From SIG223 sp964442785 (GTDB lineage: Bacteria > Bacillota_I > Bacilli_A > RFN20 > DUOF01): a stretch of 38,843 nucleotides of DNA. Positions 15,380 through 24,324 of the stretch are shown piece by piece. The stretch covers positions 1 through 38,843 of the forward strand of contig CAYTZW010000008.1 of the NCBI GenBank assembly GCA_964442785.1, read 5' to 3'. Position 1 is the stretch's first letter. Each line of letters opens with the position of its first letter. A program made the translations under genes and the position numbers. Under the pieces are notes generated by a model that saw only the letters and a program-made list of their open reading frames with translations, searched no databases and was not told the origin of the DNA.

Positions 15380-16234
15380 TTATTGTCTAAAAGAATTAAC
15401 ATAACTTGTTAAAAAAACTGGAATTGAGATAACCACAAGTAACAAAGGATAATTAATAAAAGGAACAACATTCATAAGCGGAAAAACAATTCCTATTAAT
15501 AATACTGCTTGTATTATAAGGGTTATATAGACTTTCTTTTGCTTTTGATAACCTTCAATTAATAAAGGTACCATTGTTAATAAACATAAGATATTCATTA
15601 TAATTGCTACAGGTTTCCAAAAAAAAGAAAAAACTAAAGCAGAAATAGTGAAAAAAGGAAATACATAATAAAAAAGACGACTAAATTTTACAAAAGGAGG
15701 AAATTCATATCCTAATTTTTTTAATTCACTTTTTAAAGATGTATGAACTGCAACCGCTTGGGACAAAGCAATAAGTACCGCTGCTATTGGCAAAATATTA
15801 CCTAATTGTTTAGAACTTAAATTAAAAGTTTCTTTAAACATATCTATTAAATCATACTCTCGATAAAATAGTTTAATTACCAAAACAGAAATAACTAAAG
15901 AAATTAATTCAGTTAAAACAGTAACTAAAATTGTACTATCTTGACTACATTTATTTTTAGCCATAATTCCATAAATTATACCTACTATCATTGCAGGAAC
16001 CACATATAATAAAGTATTTATAGGATTAAATAATAAACATAATATTGTCGTGGAAACTGTATAAGTTAGAATTCCTTTACTTTCGTTTTTCAATACAAAT
16101 ACTGCACTTATAAGGGGTAAAAAGATAATAAGTAGTAATTCAAATCCTAATAAGTATTGACTGATTATTGTAAAAATAACGTGAATTGCAGCAAATAAAC
16201 TGGCACTAGTAATTGTTCTTATTTTATTCATCAT
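15380..16234 (-). CDS. YybS-like (DUF2232) membrane protein
   Basis: This protein of about 284 residues has around eight membrane spans and fits the YybS/DUF2232 family by length, hydrophobic pattern and the short cytoplasmic LKSELKKLGYEFPPF segment before the sixth span. That segment resembles the family's LKRLGxxxPPLP stretch. Family members are uncharacterised; some resemble the substrate-binding S components of ECF transporters. In Bacillus subtilis yybS lies next to gdpP and rplI; that neighbourhood is not kept here. The start was set at ATG 16234 behind AAGAGGTGG. It is followed in the same direction by two further membrane-protein genes. Confidence 0.7.
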   Translation of the reverse strand: MMNKIRTITSASLFAAIHVIFTIISQYLLGFELLLIIFLPLISAVFVLKNESKGILTYTVSTTILCLLFNPINTLLYVVPAMIVGIIYGIMAKNKCSQDSTILVTVLTELISLVISVLVIKLFYREYDLIDMFKETFNLSSKQLGNILPIAAVLIALSQAVAVHTSLKSELKKLGYEFPPFVKFSRLFYYVFPFFTISALVFSFFWKPVAIIMNILCLLTMVPLLIEGYQKQKKVYITLIIQAVLLIGIVFPLMNVVPFINYPLLLVVISIPVFLTSYVNSFRQ

Positions 16235-16295
16235 TACCACCTCTTTTATATAAGTATAACCTATTTAAAAAAATAATAAAATAATTAAAGATATA

Positions 16296-16324
16296 TTGAA
16301 AATTTAATACTTATATGCTATCAT
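16296..16324 (+). promoter_or_regulatory. sigma-A promoter of the Lys/Thr-rich protein gene
   Basis: TTGAAA, a 17-bp spacer and TATCAT lie 30 bases before the start codon, facing away from the yybS-like gene. Confidence 0.65.
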
Positions 16325-16354
16325 TTTTCTATGTAAAAGAAGGGGGCAAAGAAA

Positions 16355-16669
16355 ATGTGTTTATTTAGAAAAAAGAAAAAAGTAGCTAATAAACCTACTG
16401 AGGCACCTGTAGAAAAAGCAGTTGAAGAAAAAGTAGAAGAACCAGTAGTAGAAGTTAAAAAAACTGTTGCAAAACCAGTAGCTAAAAAAACAACTACTAA
16501 ATCTGCAACTACTAAAAAAACAACTACCAAAACAGTTGCTGCTAAAGAAACTGTTGAAGCAGAAAAGAAACCAGCTGCTAAGAAAACTACAACAGCTAAA
16601 AAAACGACAACTAAATCTACTGCAGAAAAAAAGCCAGCTGCAAAGAAAACAACAAAAACAACTAAATAA
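16355..16669 (+). CDS. Lys/Thr/Ala-rich low-complexity protein
   Basis: The 104-residue protein starts MCLFRKKKK, continues with an acidic Glu/Val stretch (about residues 16-35), and ends with about 65 residues built almost only from Lys, Ala and Thr in repeats such as PAAKKTT and AKKTTTKS. The tail is like histone-H1-type and AlgP-type basic tails and would bind nucleic acid or polyanions. No folded domain is seen. It has its own promoter and a strong terminator just before pcrA, so it is a separate unit. Repetitive sequence makes homology calls unsafe. The reverse strand is also open over the same stretch, but that is a composition effect. Confidence 0.75.
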   Translation: MCLFRKKKKVANKPTEAPVEKAVEEKVEEPVVEVKKTVAKPVAKKTTTKSATTKKTTTKTVAAKETVEAEKKPAAKKTTTAKKTTTKSTAEKKPAAKKTTKTTK

Positions 16670-16685
16670 TAATTGTTTAGTTAAT

Positions 16686-16713
16686 TAGGTAGCGAAAGCT
16701 ATCTATTTTTTTT
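16686..16713 (+). terminator. terminator between the Lys/Thr-rich gene and pcrA
   Basis: 8-bp stem TAGGTAGC/GCTATCTA closed by a GAAA tetraloop, followed by eight T. It ends just ahead of the pcrA ribosome-binding site. Confidence 0.9.
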
Positions 16714-16729
16714 GAAAGGAGAAATATAA

Positions 16730-18862
16730 ATGCTAAATGAGAAGCAACAATTAGCGGTTACCAGCAATCAAAAATATATTCGTGTTATCGCAGGAGCAGG
16801 AAGTGGAAAAACTAAAGTTCTAACTTCAAAAATTATTCATTTAATAGAAGACTTAAATGTTTCTGTTTATCGAATTTTAGCAATAACTTTTACTAATAAA
16901 GCAGCAAACGAAATGAAAGAAAGAGTAGAAAAAGAATTAGGAATAAGACCTCCTTATATCTCTACCTTTCACTCCTTTTGTGTTCGTGTTTTACGTGAAG
17001 ATATTGATGCTTTAGGATATAGTAAATCTTTTACGATTTTAGATGAAGATGACCAAAAACAACTTGCTAAAGATTTAATAAAACAAAAAAGTTACAAAAT
17101 AGAGCCTAAAGAATTAATAGGATACATCTCATATAACAAAAACAGTGATATTTCTCCTTCTACAGCTTTTGATTTAGCAAATCATATTCAGGAATATGAA
17201 AGAAAAGCTTTGTTATATAAGGAATATGAAAATAGATTAAAAGAAACTAATAGTTTGGATTTTGATGACCTGTTATTAAAAGTTAATCAAATATTTAACT
17301 CTTATCCTGATATTTTAGCTAAATGGAAACAAAGATTTTCTCATATCTTAGTTGATGAATTTCAAGATACTAATGATGTTCAATATTCTTTAGTAAAACA
17401 CTTGGTAGGAAAAGAAAATAACTTATTTGTCGTTGGCGATCCTGACCAAACCATTTATACTTGGAGAGGGGCTAATGTCAATTTAATTTTAAATTTTGAA
17501 CACGATTTCAAAGATGCTTTAACCGTTATTTTAGATAAAAACTATCGTTCAAGCCAAAATATTTTGGACGTTTCCAATAAATTAATTTCTCATAACAAAA
17601 AAAGACTAGAAAAAAATATGTCCGCTAATAATGGAATGGGTGAAGCTGTTGTTACAATGAATTTTTATCGAGCTGAAGAAGAAGCAAATTGGGTAGTCGA
17701 AAAAATCCAAGAACTAAAAATAAAAGGGGAACCTTATAAAAACTTTGCTATTTTATATCGTGCTAATTATCTTTCAAGACAACTAGAAATGTCCCTTATT
17801 AATTATCATATTCCTTATCGAATTTACGGTGGCTTAAAATTCTTTGAAAGAAAAGAAATTAAAGACGCTTTAGCTTATCTAAGATTAGTTGTAAATCAAG
17901 AAGATGATTTAGCTTTTTTACGAATTATTAATAGTCCTAAAAGAGGAATTGGAGATACAACTTTAGATAATATCAAAGAATATTGTTATACTAATCATTT
18001 ACCAATTTATACTTATTTAAAAAATGACCGTTCTTTAATTAGAGTTAACAAAGAAAAAGTAAATCGACTATTAGATATTTTATTTGAAACTATCGACAAA
18101 GTAAAAAAAGTAACTACCGATTTTCCTTTAATGCTTAAAACATTATTAGAAGATGTTGGTTATTATACTTTTTTAGAAGATGATGAAAATAAAGATGAAA
18201 GAATTCAAAACATTGCTGAATTATTAAATGGTTTAATGACTTTTCAAAACAATAATCCTGACAGTACTTTAGATGAATATTTGCAACAAATAACTTTATA
18301 TTCTGGTCAAGATGAAATCAAAGACGGCGATTTTGTTAGTTTAATGACTGTTCATACCGCTAAAGGACTTGAATTTGATAATGTCTTTATTTATGGTTTT
18401 AATGAAGGTGTATTTCCTAGTTCACGAAGCATTGAAGAAAGTGCTGAAGGAATTGAAGAAGAAAGAAGAATTGCTTATGTTGCTATTACTCGTGCTCGAA
18501 AAAAACTATTTTTATCTTCTAATAATGACTATAACTTTGCTTCCAGAAGTTCTGGTTCTCCTTCTCGTTTTATAAATGAAATGGGACTTGTAAAAGTCTA
18601 TGATTTAAAACAAAACAACAATGCTTCTTATAAACAAAATTTTGTACCTAAAAAAGAAAAAGTAACTCCTGTTGCTAGAAACATCGTTCCTAAAAAGAAC
18701 AATATTACTTGGCATATTAATGATAAAGTATTCCACGAAAAATTCCTTGAAGGTGTTGTTATTGATATCGAAGATGAAATAATATTAACTGTAGTTTTCA
18801 AAGATCCTAAAGTAGGACAAAAAATAATAATGGGTAATCACCCTTCCTTATCCAAATTATAG
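16730..18862 (+). CDS. pcrA: ATP-dependent DNA helicase PcrA (UvrD/Rep family)
   Basis: The 710-residue superfamily 1A helicase has all its motifs: Walker A GAGSGKT near residue 22, VDEFQDTN (motif II), GDPDQTIYTWRGAN (III), MTVHTAKGLEFDNVF (V) and YVAITRARKKLF (VI). The C-terminal 50 residues form the PcrA tail, a Tudor-like domain that binds RNA polymerase in Bacillus (WHINDKVFHEKF, then VVFKDPKVGQK). PcrA unwinds DNA in repair, plasmid replication and transcription conflict. AAAGGAG lies seven bases before ATG 16730. ligA follows after nine bases, the standard pcrA-ligA pairing of Bacillota. Confidence 0.97.
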   Translation: MLNEKQQLAVTSNQKYIRVIAGAGSGKTKVLTSKIIHLIEDLNVSVYRILAITFTNKAANEMKERVEKELGIRPPYISTFHSFCVRVLREDIDALGYSKSFTILDEDDQKQLAKDLIKQKSYKIEPKELIGYISYNKNSDISPSTAFDLANHIQEYERKALLYKEYENRLKETNSLDFDDLLLKVNQIFNSYPDILAKWKQRFSHILVDEFQDTNDVQYSLVKHLVGKENNLFVVGDPDQTIYTWRGANVNLILNFEHDFKDALTVILDKNYRSSQNILDVSNKLISHNKKRLEKNMSANNGMGEAVVTMNFYRAEEEANWVVEKIQELKIKGEPYKNFAILYRANYLSRQLEMSLINYHIPYRIYGGLKFFERKEIKDALAYLRLVVNQEDDLAFLRIINSPKRGIGDTTLDNIKEYCYTNHLPIYTYLKNDRSLIRVNKEKVNRLLDILFETIDKVKKVTTDFPLMLKTLLEDVGYYTFLEDDENKDERIQNIAELLNGLMTFQNNNPDSTLDEYLQQITLYSGQDEIKDGDFVSLMTVHTAKGLEFDNVFIYGFNEGVFPSSRSIEESAEGIEEERRIAYVAITRARKKLFLSSNNDYNFASRSSGSPSRFINEMGLVKVYDLKQNNNASYKQNFVPKKEKVTPVARNIVPKKNNITWHINDKVFHEKFLEGVVIDIEDEIILTVVFKDPKVGQKIIMGNHPSLSKL

Positions 18863-18871
18863 GAGGCTAAT

Positions 18872-20860
18872 ATGAAAGAAAGAATAGAAGAATTAAGAAA
18901 ACTTTTAAAACAATACAACTATGAATATTACGTTTTAAGTAAGCCTACCGTCAGCGACCAAGAATATGATTCCTTAATGCACGAACTTATTGACTTAGAA
19001 AATGAATTTCCCGAATTTCAAGATGAAAATTCTCCTACTAAAAGAGTAGGTGGTTATGTAGCTTCTGAATTTGAAAAAATTACTCATCGTAAACAAATGT
19101 TATCTTTAGCGGATATTTTTACCGAAGAAGAAGTAAGAACCTTTGATAGAAGAATTAGAGAAACTTTAAAAAAAGACAAAATAGAATATATGTGTGAACT
19201 TAAAATAGATGGTTTAGCGATGTCTATTTTATATGAAAATGGAAAAATGGTTTATGGAGCTACTCGAGGCGATGGTTTAACAGGAGAAATTGTTACCGAA
19301 AATGTTAAAACTATTAAAAGTATTCCAATTACTATTGATGAAAAACAATCTTTAGAAGTTCGTGGAGAAGTTTATATGCCTCGAAAAAGTTTTGAAAGAC
19401 TTAATGAAAAAGCCAAAAAAGAAGGAACAATTCCTTTTGCAAATTGTCGTAATGCCGCAAGTGGTTCTTTAAGACAACTTGACTCTCGTATTTGTGCTAA
19501 AAGAGGGCTTGATATGTTTATGTACACTTTTGTTGATGCTGATAAATTTGGAATTACTAAACAAAGTGAAGCTCTTGACTACTTAGAACAAAAACTAGGA
19601 CTTAGGACTAATCCTGAAAGAAAAATATGTCAAGGTGTCCAAGAAGTTTTAGCCTTTATTGAAAGCATTGCTAAAAAAAGAGATTCCTTAGCGTATGATA
19701 TCGACGGTATTGTTATTAAAGTAAATGATATGTCAGTCTATGATAAAATAGGTTTTACTTCCAAAACTCCAAAACACTCTATTGCCTATAAATTTCCACC
19801 TGAAGAAGTTGTTACTACTTTAGAAGATATTATCTTTACGGTAGGTAGAACAGGAAAAATTACTCCTAATGCTGTTTTAACTCCTGTCAAAGTCGCAGGT
19901 TCTACTATTTCTCGTGCCACCTTACATAACGAAGACTTTATTTTAGAAAAAGGAATTAAAATAAAAGATAAAATCATTATCAGAAAAGCAGGAGATGTCA
20001 TTCCAGAAGTAGCTAGATGTCTTCCTGAAAGAAGAATTGGAGAAGAAAAAGACTTTAAAATGATTGAAACCTGTCCTGTCTGTGGTAGCAAACTAGTAAA
20101 ACACGAAGGCGAAGTTGCTCATTATTGTGATAATCCTTTATGTGATGCTAGAAACGTCGAAGCCATTATTCATTTTGCTAGTCGTAATGCAATGGATATT
20201 GAAGGTTTAGGTGAAGCCAGTGCTGAATTATTCTATAATTTAGGTTTAATTAAGAATATTTCAATGATTTATTCTTTAAAAGAAAAAGAAGAAGAATTAA
20301 TAACTTTAGACGGCTTTGGTAAAAAATCAATTAGTAACCTTTTTAATGCCATAGAAAAATCAAAAAGCAATTCACTAGAAAGACTATTGTTTGGACTTGG
20401 AATATCTAACATTGGTCAAAAAACCGCTAAAATGTTAGCAAAAGAATTTAAAAGTCTAGAAAGATTACAACAAGCAACATACGAAGAATTGATTTCCCTA
20501 AAAGATATCGGAGATATTGTCGCTAATTCAATCTTAGATTATTTTAAAAAAGAAGAAAATCAAAAACTAATCAATGAATTGTTAACTAACAATTTAAATA
20601 CAACTTACTTAGGAAAAGAAGAAAACACCAACAGTCCATTTAAAAATAAAACGATTGTTTTAACAGGTTCTTTAACTAGTTTTACAAGAGAGGAGCTTAC
20701 CGAAAAGTTAGAAGATTTAGGAGCTAAAGTAAGTAGTTCTGTTTCCAGTAAAACAGATTATGTAATTCTAGGAGAAAATCCAGGGTCTAAATATGAAAAA
20801 GCTAAACAATTAAATATCAAAATTTTAAATGAAGAAGATTTAAAAGAGTTACTATCATAA
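18872..20860 (+). CDS. ligA: NAD-dependent DNA ligase LigA
   Basis: The 662-residue enzyme seals nicks using NAD. The order is the Ia NMN-binding domain, then the nucleotidyltransferase domain with catalytic Lys111 in ELKIDG. The OB domain, the four-Cys zinc finger (CPVCGSK, then CDNPLC), helix-hairpin-helix repeats (LGISNIGQKTA, LKDIGDIVANSI) and the C-terminal BRCT domain (ending GSKYEKAKQLNIKILNEEDL) follow. All expected parts are present and the length is normal. AGGAGG precedes the ATG. It shares a transcript with pcrA; gatC follows the next transcription unit, as in many Bacillota where ligA lies upstream of gatCAB. Confidence 0.97.
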   Translation: MKERIEELRKLLKQYNYEYYVLSKPTVSDQEYDSLMHELIDLENEFPEFQDENSPTKRVGGYVASEFEKITHRKQMLSLADIFTEEEVRTFDRRIRETLKKDKIEYMCELKIDGLAMSILYENGKMVYGATRGDGLTGEIVTENVKTIKSIPITIDEKQSLEVRGEVYMPRKSFERLNEKAKKEGTIPFANCRNAASGSLRQLDSRICAKRGLDMFMYTFVDADKFGITKQSEALDYLEQKLGLRTNPERKICQGVQEVLAFIESIAKKRDSLAYDIDGIVIKVNDMSVYDKIGFTSKTPKHSIAYKFPPEEVVTTLEDIIFTVGRTGKITPNAVLTPVKVAGSTISRATLHNEDFILEKGIKIKDKIIIRKAGDVIPEVARCLPERRIGEEKDFKMIETCPVCGSKLVKHEGEVAHYCDNPLCDARNVEAIIHFASRNAMDIEGLGEASAELFYNLGLIKNISMIYSLKEKEEELITLDGFGKKSISNLFNAIEKSKSNSLERLLFGLGISNIGQKTAKMLAKEFKSLERLQQATYEELISLKDIGDIVANSILDYFKKEENQKLINELLTNNLNTTYLGKEENTNSPFKNKTIVLTGSLTSFTREELTEKLEDLGAKVSSSVSSKTDYVILGENPGSKYEKAKQLNIKILNEEDLKELLS

Positions 20861-20864
20861 AAAG

Positions 20865-20888
20865 ATTTGCTTATGGCAAATTTTTTTT
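20865..20888 (+). terminator. terminator of pcrA-ligA
   Basis: Stem ATTTGC/GCAAAT with a 5-nt loop followed by eight T, a few bases after the ligA stop. Confidence 0.8.
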
Positions 20889-20899
20889 ATTACAAAACC

Positions 20900-20941
20900 A
20901 CTCCCCTATCGCTTTCCAGTAGGGTAGAGTAGTGCTTTTTT
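20900..20941 (+). terminator. second stem-loop after ligA (back-up terminator or small RNA end)
   Basis: ACTC-CCCTA pairs with TAGGG-(TA)-GAGT across an 11-nt loop, then AGTGC and six T. It is G+C-rich for this window and follows the first terminator by 12 bases. No promoter was seen between the two, so a second terminator is more likely than an independent RNA. Confidence 0.6.
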
Positions 20942-20962
20942 CCACATTAATCTCTATCAACA

Positions 20963-20991
20963 TTGAAAATGAAATAAGCAAATAATATGAT
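20963..20991 (+). promoter_or_regulatory. sigma-A promoter of the Clp-D1-like gene
   Basis: TTGAAA, a 17-bp spacer and TATGAT lie 23 bases before the start codon. No CtsR or CIRCE-like operator was seen. Confidence 0.7.
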
Positions 20992-21014
20992 AGACACACC
21001 AAGGAGTGATTTAG

Positions 21015-22523
21015 ATGATAAACAATGATTATGACACTTTTTCTTCAAAGGCTTGTAAAGAGTTAAAAGAAATAACTTCTAATGTTTTACTTATTCTTAA
21101 TAACCTTTCTAAAGATGAACATTACTTCAAAATAATTGATGCTGTGATAAATGTTACTGAGGAAAATCGTTTTGAGTTTGCATTTTTTGTCGGTTTTCTT
21201 TCTACTAAAAACGCAATAAGTGATGTTTTTGCTAAATATGATGTAAATATAAATAGTATTTCTAATGTTGATAAATTGCTAGAAAAGCCTTCCGATTGGA
21301 ATACAAAAAAAGAAAAAGAAATCTTCAATTCATCTTTATATTATACTTTTGATGATGAAATGTTAGATAATGTAATCACTAGTTTTGAAGTTTTATTATA
21401 CGAAAGTCAAATAATTCGTGATAACTTAATTCGTGAAGACGGTTATAATTTAGTAGATGAATTAGATGACATAATAATTAAAAATTATAGTACTTTATAC
21501 AGCGACTTTTCAGAAGAAAATGAAGTTTCAGAAGAAGAATTAGAAACTGAAAAACCTTTTGATTTTAATAAATTAGGCTATTTTATCGACGGAAGTAAAT
21601 ACAAAGAAGCTCCTGCGATTTGTCGAGAAAAGGAAATCAAAGAAGTTGTTTTATCTTTATTATCTCCTGAAAAATCAGTCATTTTAACAGGTCCTGCTGG
21701 AGTTGGAAAAACCGCCATTGCAGAACAAATTGCTTATCTAATTGCTAACAAAAAAATTCATAAAAGATTAGAAAATAAAAAAATATTTGCTCTTGATGTT
21801 GCTTCACTAACAGCAGGTTGCAAATATGTCGGAGAATTAGAAAAAAAGGTAACTAGTTTAGTTACTGAACTCAAGAAAAATCCTGATATCATTGTCTTTG
21901 TTGATGAAATTCATACCATTATTGGAGCAGGAAAATCAGAAGGAAGTCAACTAGATGTTAGTAACATTTTAAAAGGACCTATTTCCAGAGGAGAAATTAG
22001 AATTATAGGTGCCACAACAGAAGAAGAATACAATAGATACTTTGCTGGAAAAGTATATGACCCTAATTTACCTATAAAAGACCAAAATAGAAGTTTTGGA
22101 GGCGATAAAGCTTTTAAAGACCGTTTTGAAAAAGTTTCCGTTGGAGAACCTGATATTGAAACAATGCGATTTATAATTGGTCATTTACTTGAGAAATATT
22201 CCAAAGATTATGATTTACCTGTAGGTTTAGTAGGTGCAGAAATAAATGCTCTTACCTTATTCTTAGCTACCTTTACTTCTTCTCAATATAGAAGCGACCA
22301 AACTCCTTCTAACCCTAGATTTGTTTCTCATTTGCTAGGAACCGCTTTTGCTAATTCTATTTACGATTACAAAGATAAACTAACCTTATCTGATTTAGCG
22401 TTAGCCTTATATAAAAGCGATTTAAAATTTGAGCCAAAAGACAAAAGGTATCTTGCCAAAGAACTAATTGATTTAGTTACTCATTATGGAATTGAAGAAG
22501 AAAAAATCAAATTAAAGAAATAG
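21015..22523 (+). CDS. stand-alone Clp/Hsp100 D1-like AAA+ ATPase
   Basis: The 502-residue protein has one AAA+ module of the ClpA/B/C D1 type. Walker A GPAGVGKT is at 226-233, a pore-loop-like GCKYVGE at 268-274, Walker B VFVDEIHTIIGAG at 294, sensor 1 GATT at 332 and the arginine-finger region FKDRFEKV at about 367. About 14 extra residues lie between sensor 1 and the arginine finger compared with ClpC. There is no Clp N-domain repeat and no D2 module; the first 180 residues are acidic and unrelated to what I know. It could be a remodelling ATPase or adaptor without ClpP. AAGGAG precedes the ATG. It has its own promoter and terminator between ligA and gatCAB. Confidence 0.85.
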   Translation: MINNDYDTFSSKACKELKEITSNVLLILNNLSKDEHYFKIIDAVINVTEENRFEFAFFVGFLSTKNAISDVFAKYDVNINSISNVDKLLEKPSDWNTKKEKEIFNSSLYYTFDDEMLDNVITSFEVLLYESQIIRDNLIREDGYNLVDELDDIIIKNYSTLYSDFSEENEVSEEELETEKPFDFNKLGYFIDGSKYKEAPAICREKEIKEVVLSLLSPEKSVILTGPAGVGKTAIAEQIAYLIANKKIHKRLENKKIFALDVASLTAGCKYVGELEKKVTSLVTELKKNPDIIVFVDEIHTIIGAGKSEGSQLDVSNILKGPISRGEIRIIGATTEEEYNRYFAGKVYDPNLPIKDQNRSFGGDKAFKDRFEKVSVGEPDIETMRFIIGHLLEKYSKDYDLPVGLVGAEINALTLFLATFTSSQYRSDQTPSNPRFVSHLLGTAFANSIYDYKDKLTLSDLALALYKSDLKFEPKDKRYLAKELIDLVTHYGIEEEKIKLKK

Positions 22524-22548
22524 AATAGAGAAAACTCTATTCTTTTTT
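22522..22548 (+). terminator. terminator of the Clp-D1-like gene
   Basis: Perfect 9-bp stem AGAATAGAG/CTCTATTCT with an AAAA loop and a T-run. The -35 of the gatCAB promoter begins in that T-run. Confidence 0.9.
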
Positions 22549-22574
22549 ACAAGTAAATAAAATTATGATAAAAT
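22546..22574 (+). promoter_or_regulatory. sigma-A promoter of gatCAB
   Basis: TTTACA, a 17-bp spacer and TAAAAT lie 23 bases before the gatC GTG. Confidence 0.7.
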
Positions 22575-22597
22575 ACAAAATGTTTGGAGGAATAATT

Positions 22598-22888
22598 GTG
22601 ATAAGTATTGAAGAATTAAAAAATCTTGCAAATAGATTGAAATTTGATATGAGTGAAGAAGAATATCAAACATTACAAAAAGAATTTGAAGTTATTTTAA
22701 AACAAATGGATTTAATTGGACAAATTGAAAATGTAGATGAAGTAGAACCGATGACTTTTCCTTACCCTATAACAGCATCTTGGATAAGAGAAGACCAAGA
22801 AAAAGAAAGTCTTGAGATTGAAGAATTAATGTCTAATGTCAAAGAAAGAATGGGTAACTTTGTTAAAGTTCCAAAGGTGGTGGGATAA
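22598..22888 (+). CDS. gatC: Asp/Glu-tRNA amidotransferase subunit C
   Basis: The 96-residue GatC has an N-terminal helical part (IEELKNLANRLKFDMSEEE), the conserved MDLIGQIENVDEVEPM segment that holds GatA and GatB together, and the LREDxx-like WIREDQ. The start is GTG 22598 with TGGAGG eight bases upstream; an earlier in-frame ATG at 22565 lies in the promoter -10 region and is rejected. The stop overlaps gatA (TAATG). Confidence 0.93.
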   Translation: MISIEELKNLANRLKFDMSEEEYQTLQKEFEVILKQMDLIGQIENVDEVEPMTFPYPITASWIREDQEKESLEIEELMSNVKERMGNFVKVPKVVG

Positions 22889-24324
22889 TGAGTTATCTAA
22901 ATAACACTATTATTGAAATTAACAAAGCCTTAAAAGAAGGAAAAACTACTCCTAAAGAATTATATGAAGAAGCCATAAAATTAGCTAAAAACAGTCAAAC
23001 AGACTACAATGCTTTTGTAACTATTTTAGAGGAATATCAAGAACAAAACTATGACTTTTCTAATAAACTTGCAGGAATTCCTTGTGCAATAAAAGACAAT
23101 TTTTCAACAAAAGGAATTAGAACTACAGGTTCCAGTAATATTTTAAATAACTATGTTCCTGTTTTTGATGCTACTGCAGTTAAAAAATTAAAAGATAAAC
23201 AAGTTAATATCATTGGAAAAACCGTTTTAGACGAACTTGCTATGGGCGGAACAGGAACTACAGGACACACTGGAATAGTTACTAATCCTTATGATACAAC
23301 TAGACTTGCAGGTGGAAGTAGTGCTGGAAGTGCTGTTGCTGTTGCTTCTGGTATTGTTCCTTTCGCTTTAGGTAGTGATACTGGAGATTCCGTAAGAAAA
23401 CCTGCTTCATTCTGTGGAATTGTTGGTTTTAAACCTTCTTGGGGAAGAATTTCTCGTTTTGGTTTATTTCCTTTTGCAACTTCTTTAGACCACGTTGCTT
23501 ATTTTACTAGAAGTGTTGAAGATACTGCCGTTATTTTAGAAACCTTAGCAGGTCTTGATGACAATGATTTTACATCTTCTAACAAAGAAGTATTAAACTA
23601 TTACGATAATCTAAATGCTGATTTAAAAAACAAAAAACTTGTTGTTATTAAAGAAGTTATGGACAGCATTACAGATAATAAAGTATTAGCAATTTTCAAT
23701 AAATCATTAGACAATTTAGAAAAATGTGGTGCTACTATAGAATATCAAAGCATTGATGAAAAACTATTAAAAGCCATTTATCCTACTTATATGGTTATTT
23801 CTTGTGCCGAAGCTACTAGTAACAACGCTAATCTCGATGGAATAAAATTTGGAAATCGACAAGAAGGAAATTCTACCGAAGATATAATGTTTAATACTCG
23901 AACAAAAGGATTTGGAGAATTAATAAAAAGAAGATTTATTTTAGGAAGTTATGCTTTAGCAAAAGAAAATCAAGAAAAATTATTTTTAAGAGCTCAAAAA
24001 GTAAGAAGATTAATCGTAAATAGAGTTAATGAATTGTTAAACGAATATGACGCTATTGTTTTACCTGCTTCATCTGATATTGCTCCTAAATTTGATAGCC
24101 AATCAGAAAAGTTATCAGATAATTACTTAATCGCCGAAAATCATTTAGCCATTGCTAACTTTGCAGGTTTACCTTCAATTACCATTCCTATGGGTAAAAA
24201 AGAAGGATTACCACTTGGAATAAATATAACAGGTCGTTTATTTGATGAACAAACCGTTTTAAATATTGCCTATGCTTTAGAAAAAAAATTAGGCTTTAAA
24301 AATATGATAGGAGGTAACAAATAA
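22888..24324 (+). CDS. gatA: Asp/Glu-tRNA amidotransferase subunit A
   Basis: The 478-residue amidase-signature subunit releases ammonia from Gln. The catalytic Lys is in CAIKDNF, the Gly/Ser-rich loop is GGSSAGSAVA, and the Ser nucleophile is in SDTGDSVRKPASFCG. The family usually has GGS there, so the Gly-to-Asp change beside the nucleophile is a small oddity. Ammonia is channelled to GatB. The gene overlaps gatC and gatB at TAATG junctions. Length and the rest are normal. Confidence 0.96.
   Translation: MSYLNNTIIEINKALKEGKTTPKELYEEAIKLAKNSQTDYNAFVTILEEYQEQNYDFSNKLAGIPCAIKDNFSTKGIRTTGSSNILNNYVPVFDATAVKKLKDKQVNIIGKTVLDELAMGGTGTTGHTGIVTNPYDTTRLAGGSSAGSAVAVASGIVPFALGSDTGDSVRKPASFCGIVGFKPSWGRISRFGLFPFATSLDHVAYFTRSVEDTAVILETLAGLDDNDFTSSNKEVLNYYDNLNADLKNKKLVVIKEVMDSITDNKVLAIFNKSLDNLEKCGATIEYQSIDEKLLKAIYPTYMVISCAEATSNNANLDGIKFGNRQEGNSTEDIMFNTRTKGFGELIKRRFILGSYALAKENQEKLFLRAQKVRRLIVNRVNELLNEYDAIVLPASSDIAPKFDSQSEKLSDNYLIAENHLAIANFAGLPSITIPMGKKEGLPLGINITGRLFDEQTVLNIAYALEKKLGFKNMIGGNK

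Noticed and set aside
16321..16530. Antisense reading frame over the Lys/Thr-rich gene
   Set aside because: Val/Phe/Thr-rich translation that simply mirrors the repetitive codons of the real gene; no ribosome-binding site.
18369..18575. Leu-rich frame inside pcrA
   Set aside because: It overlaps conserved PcrA motifs V and VI in another frame; a shadow.
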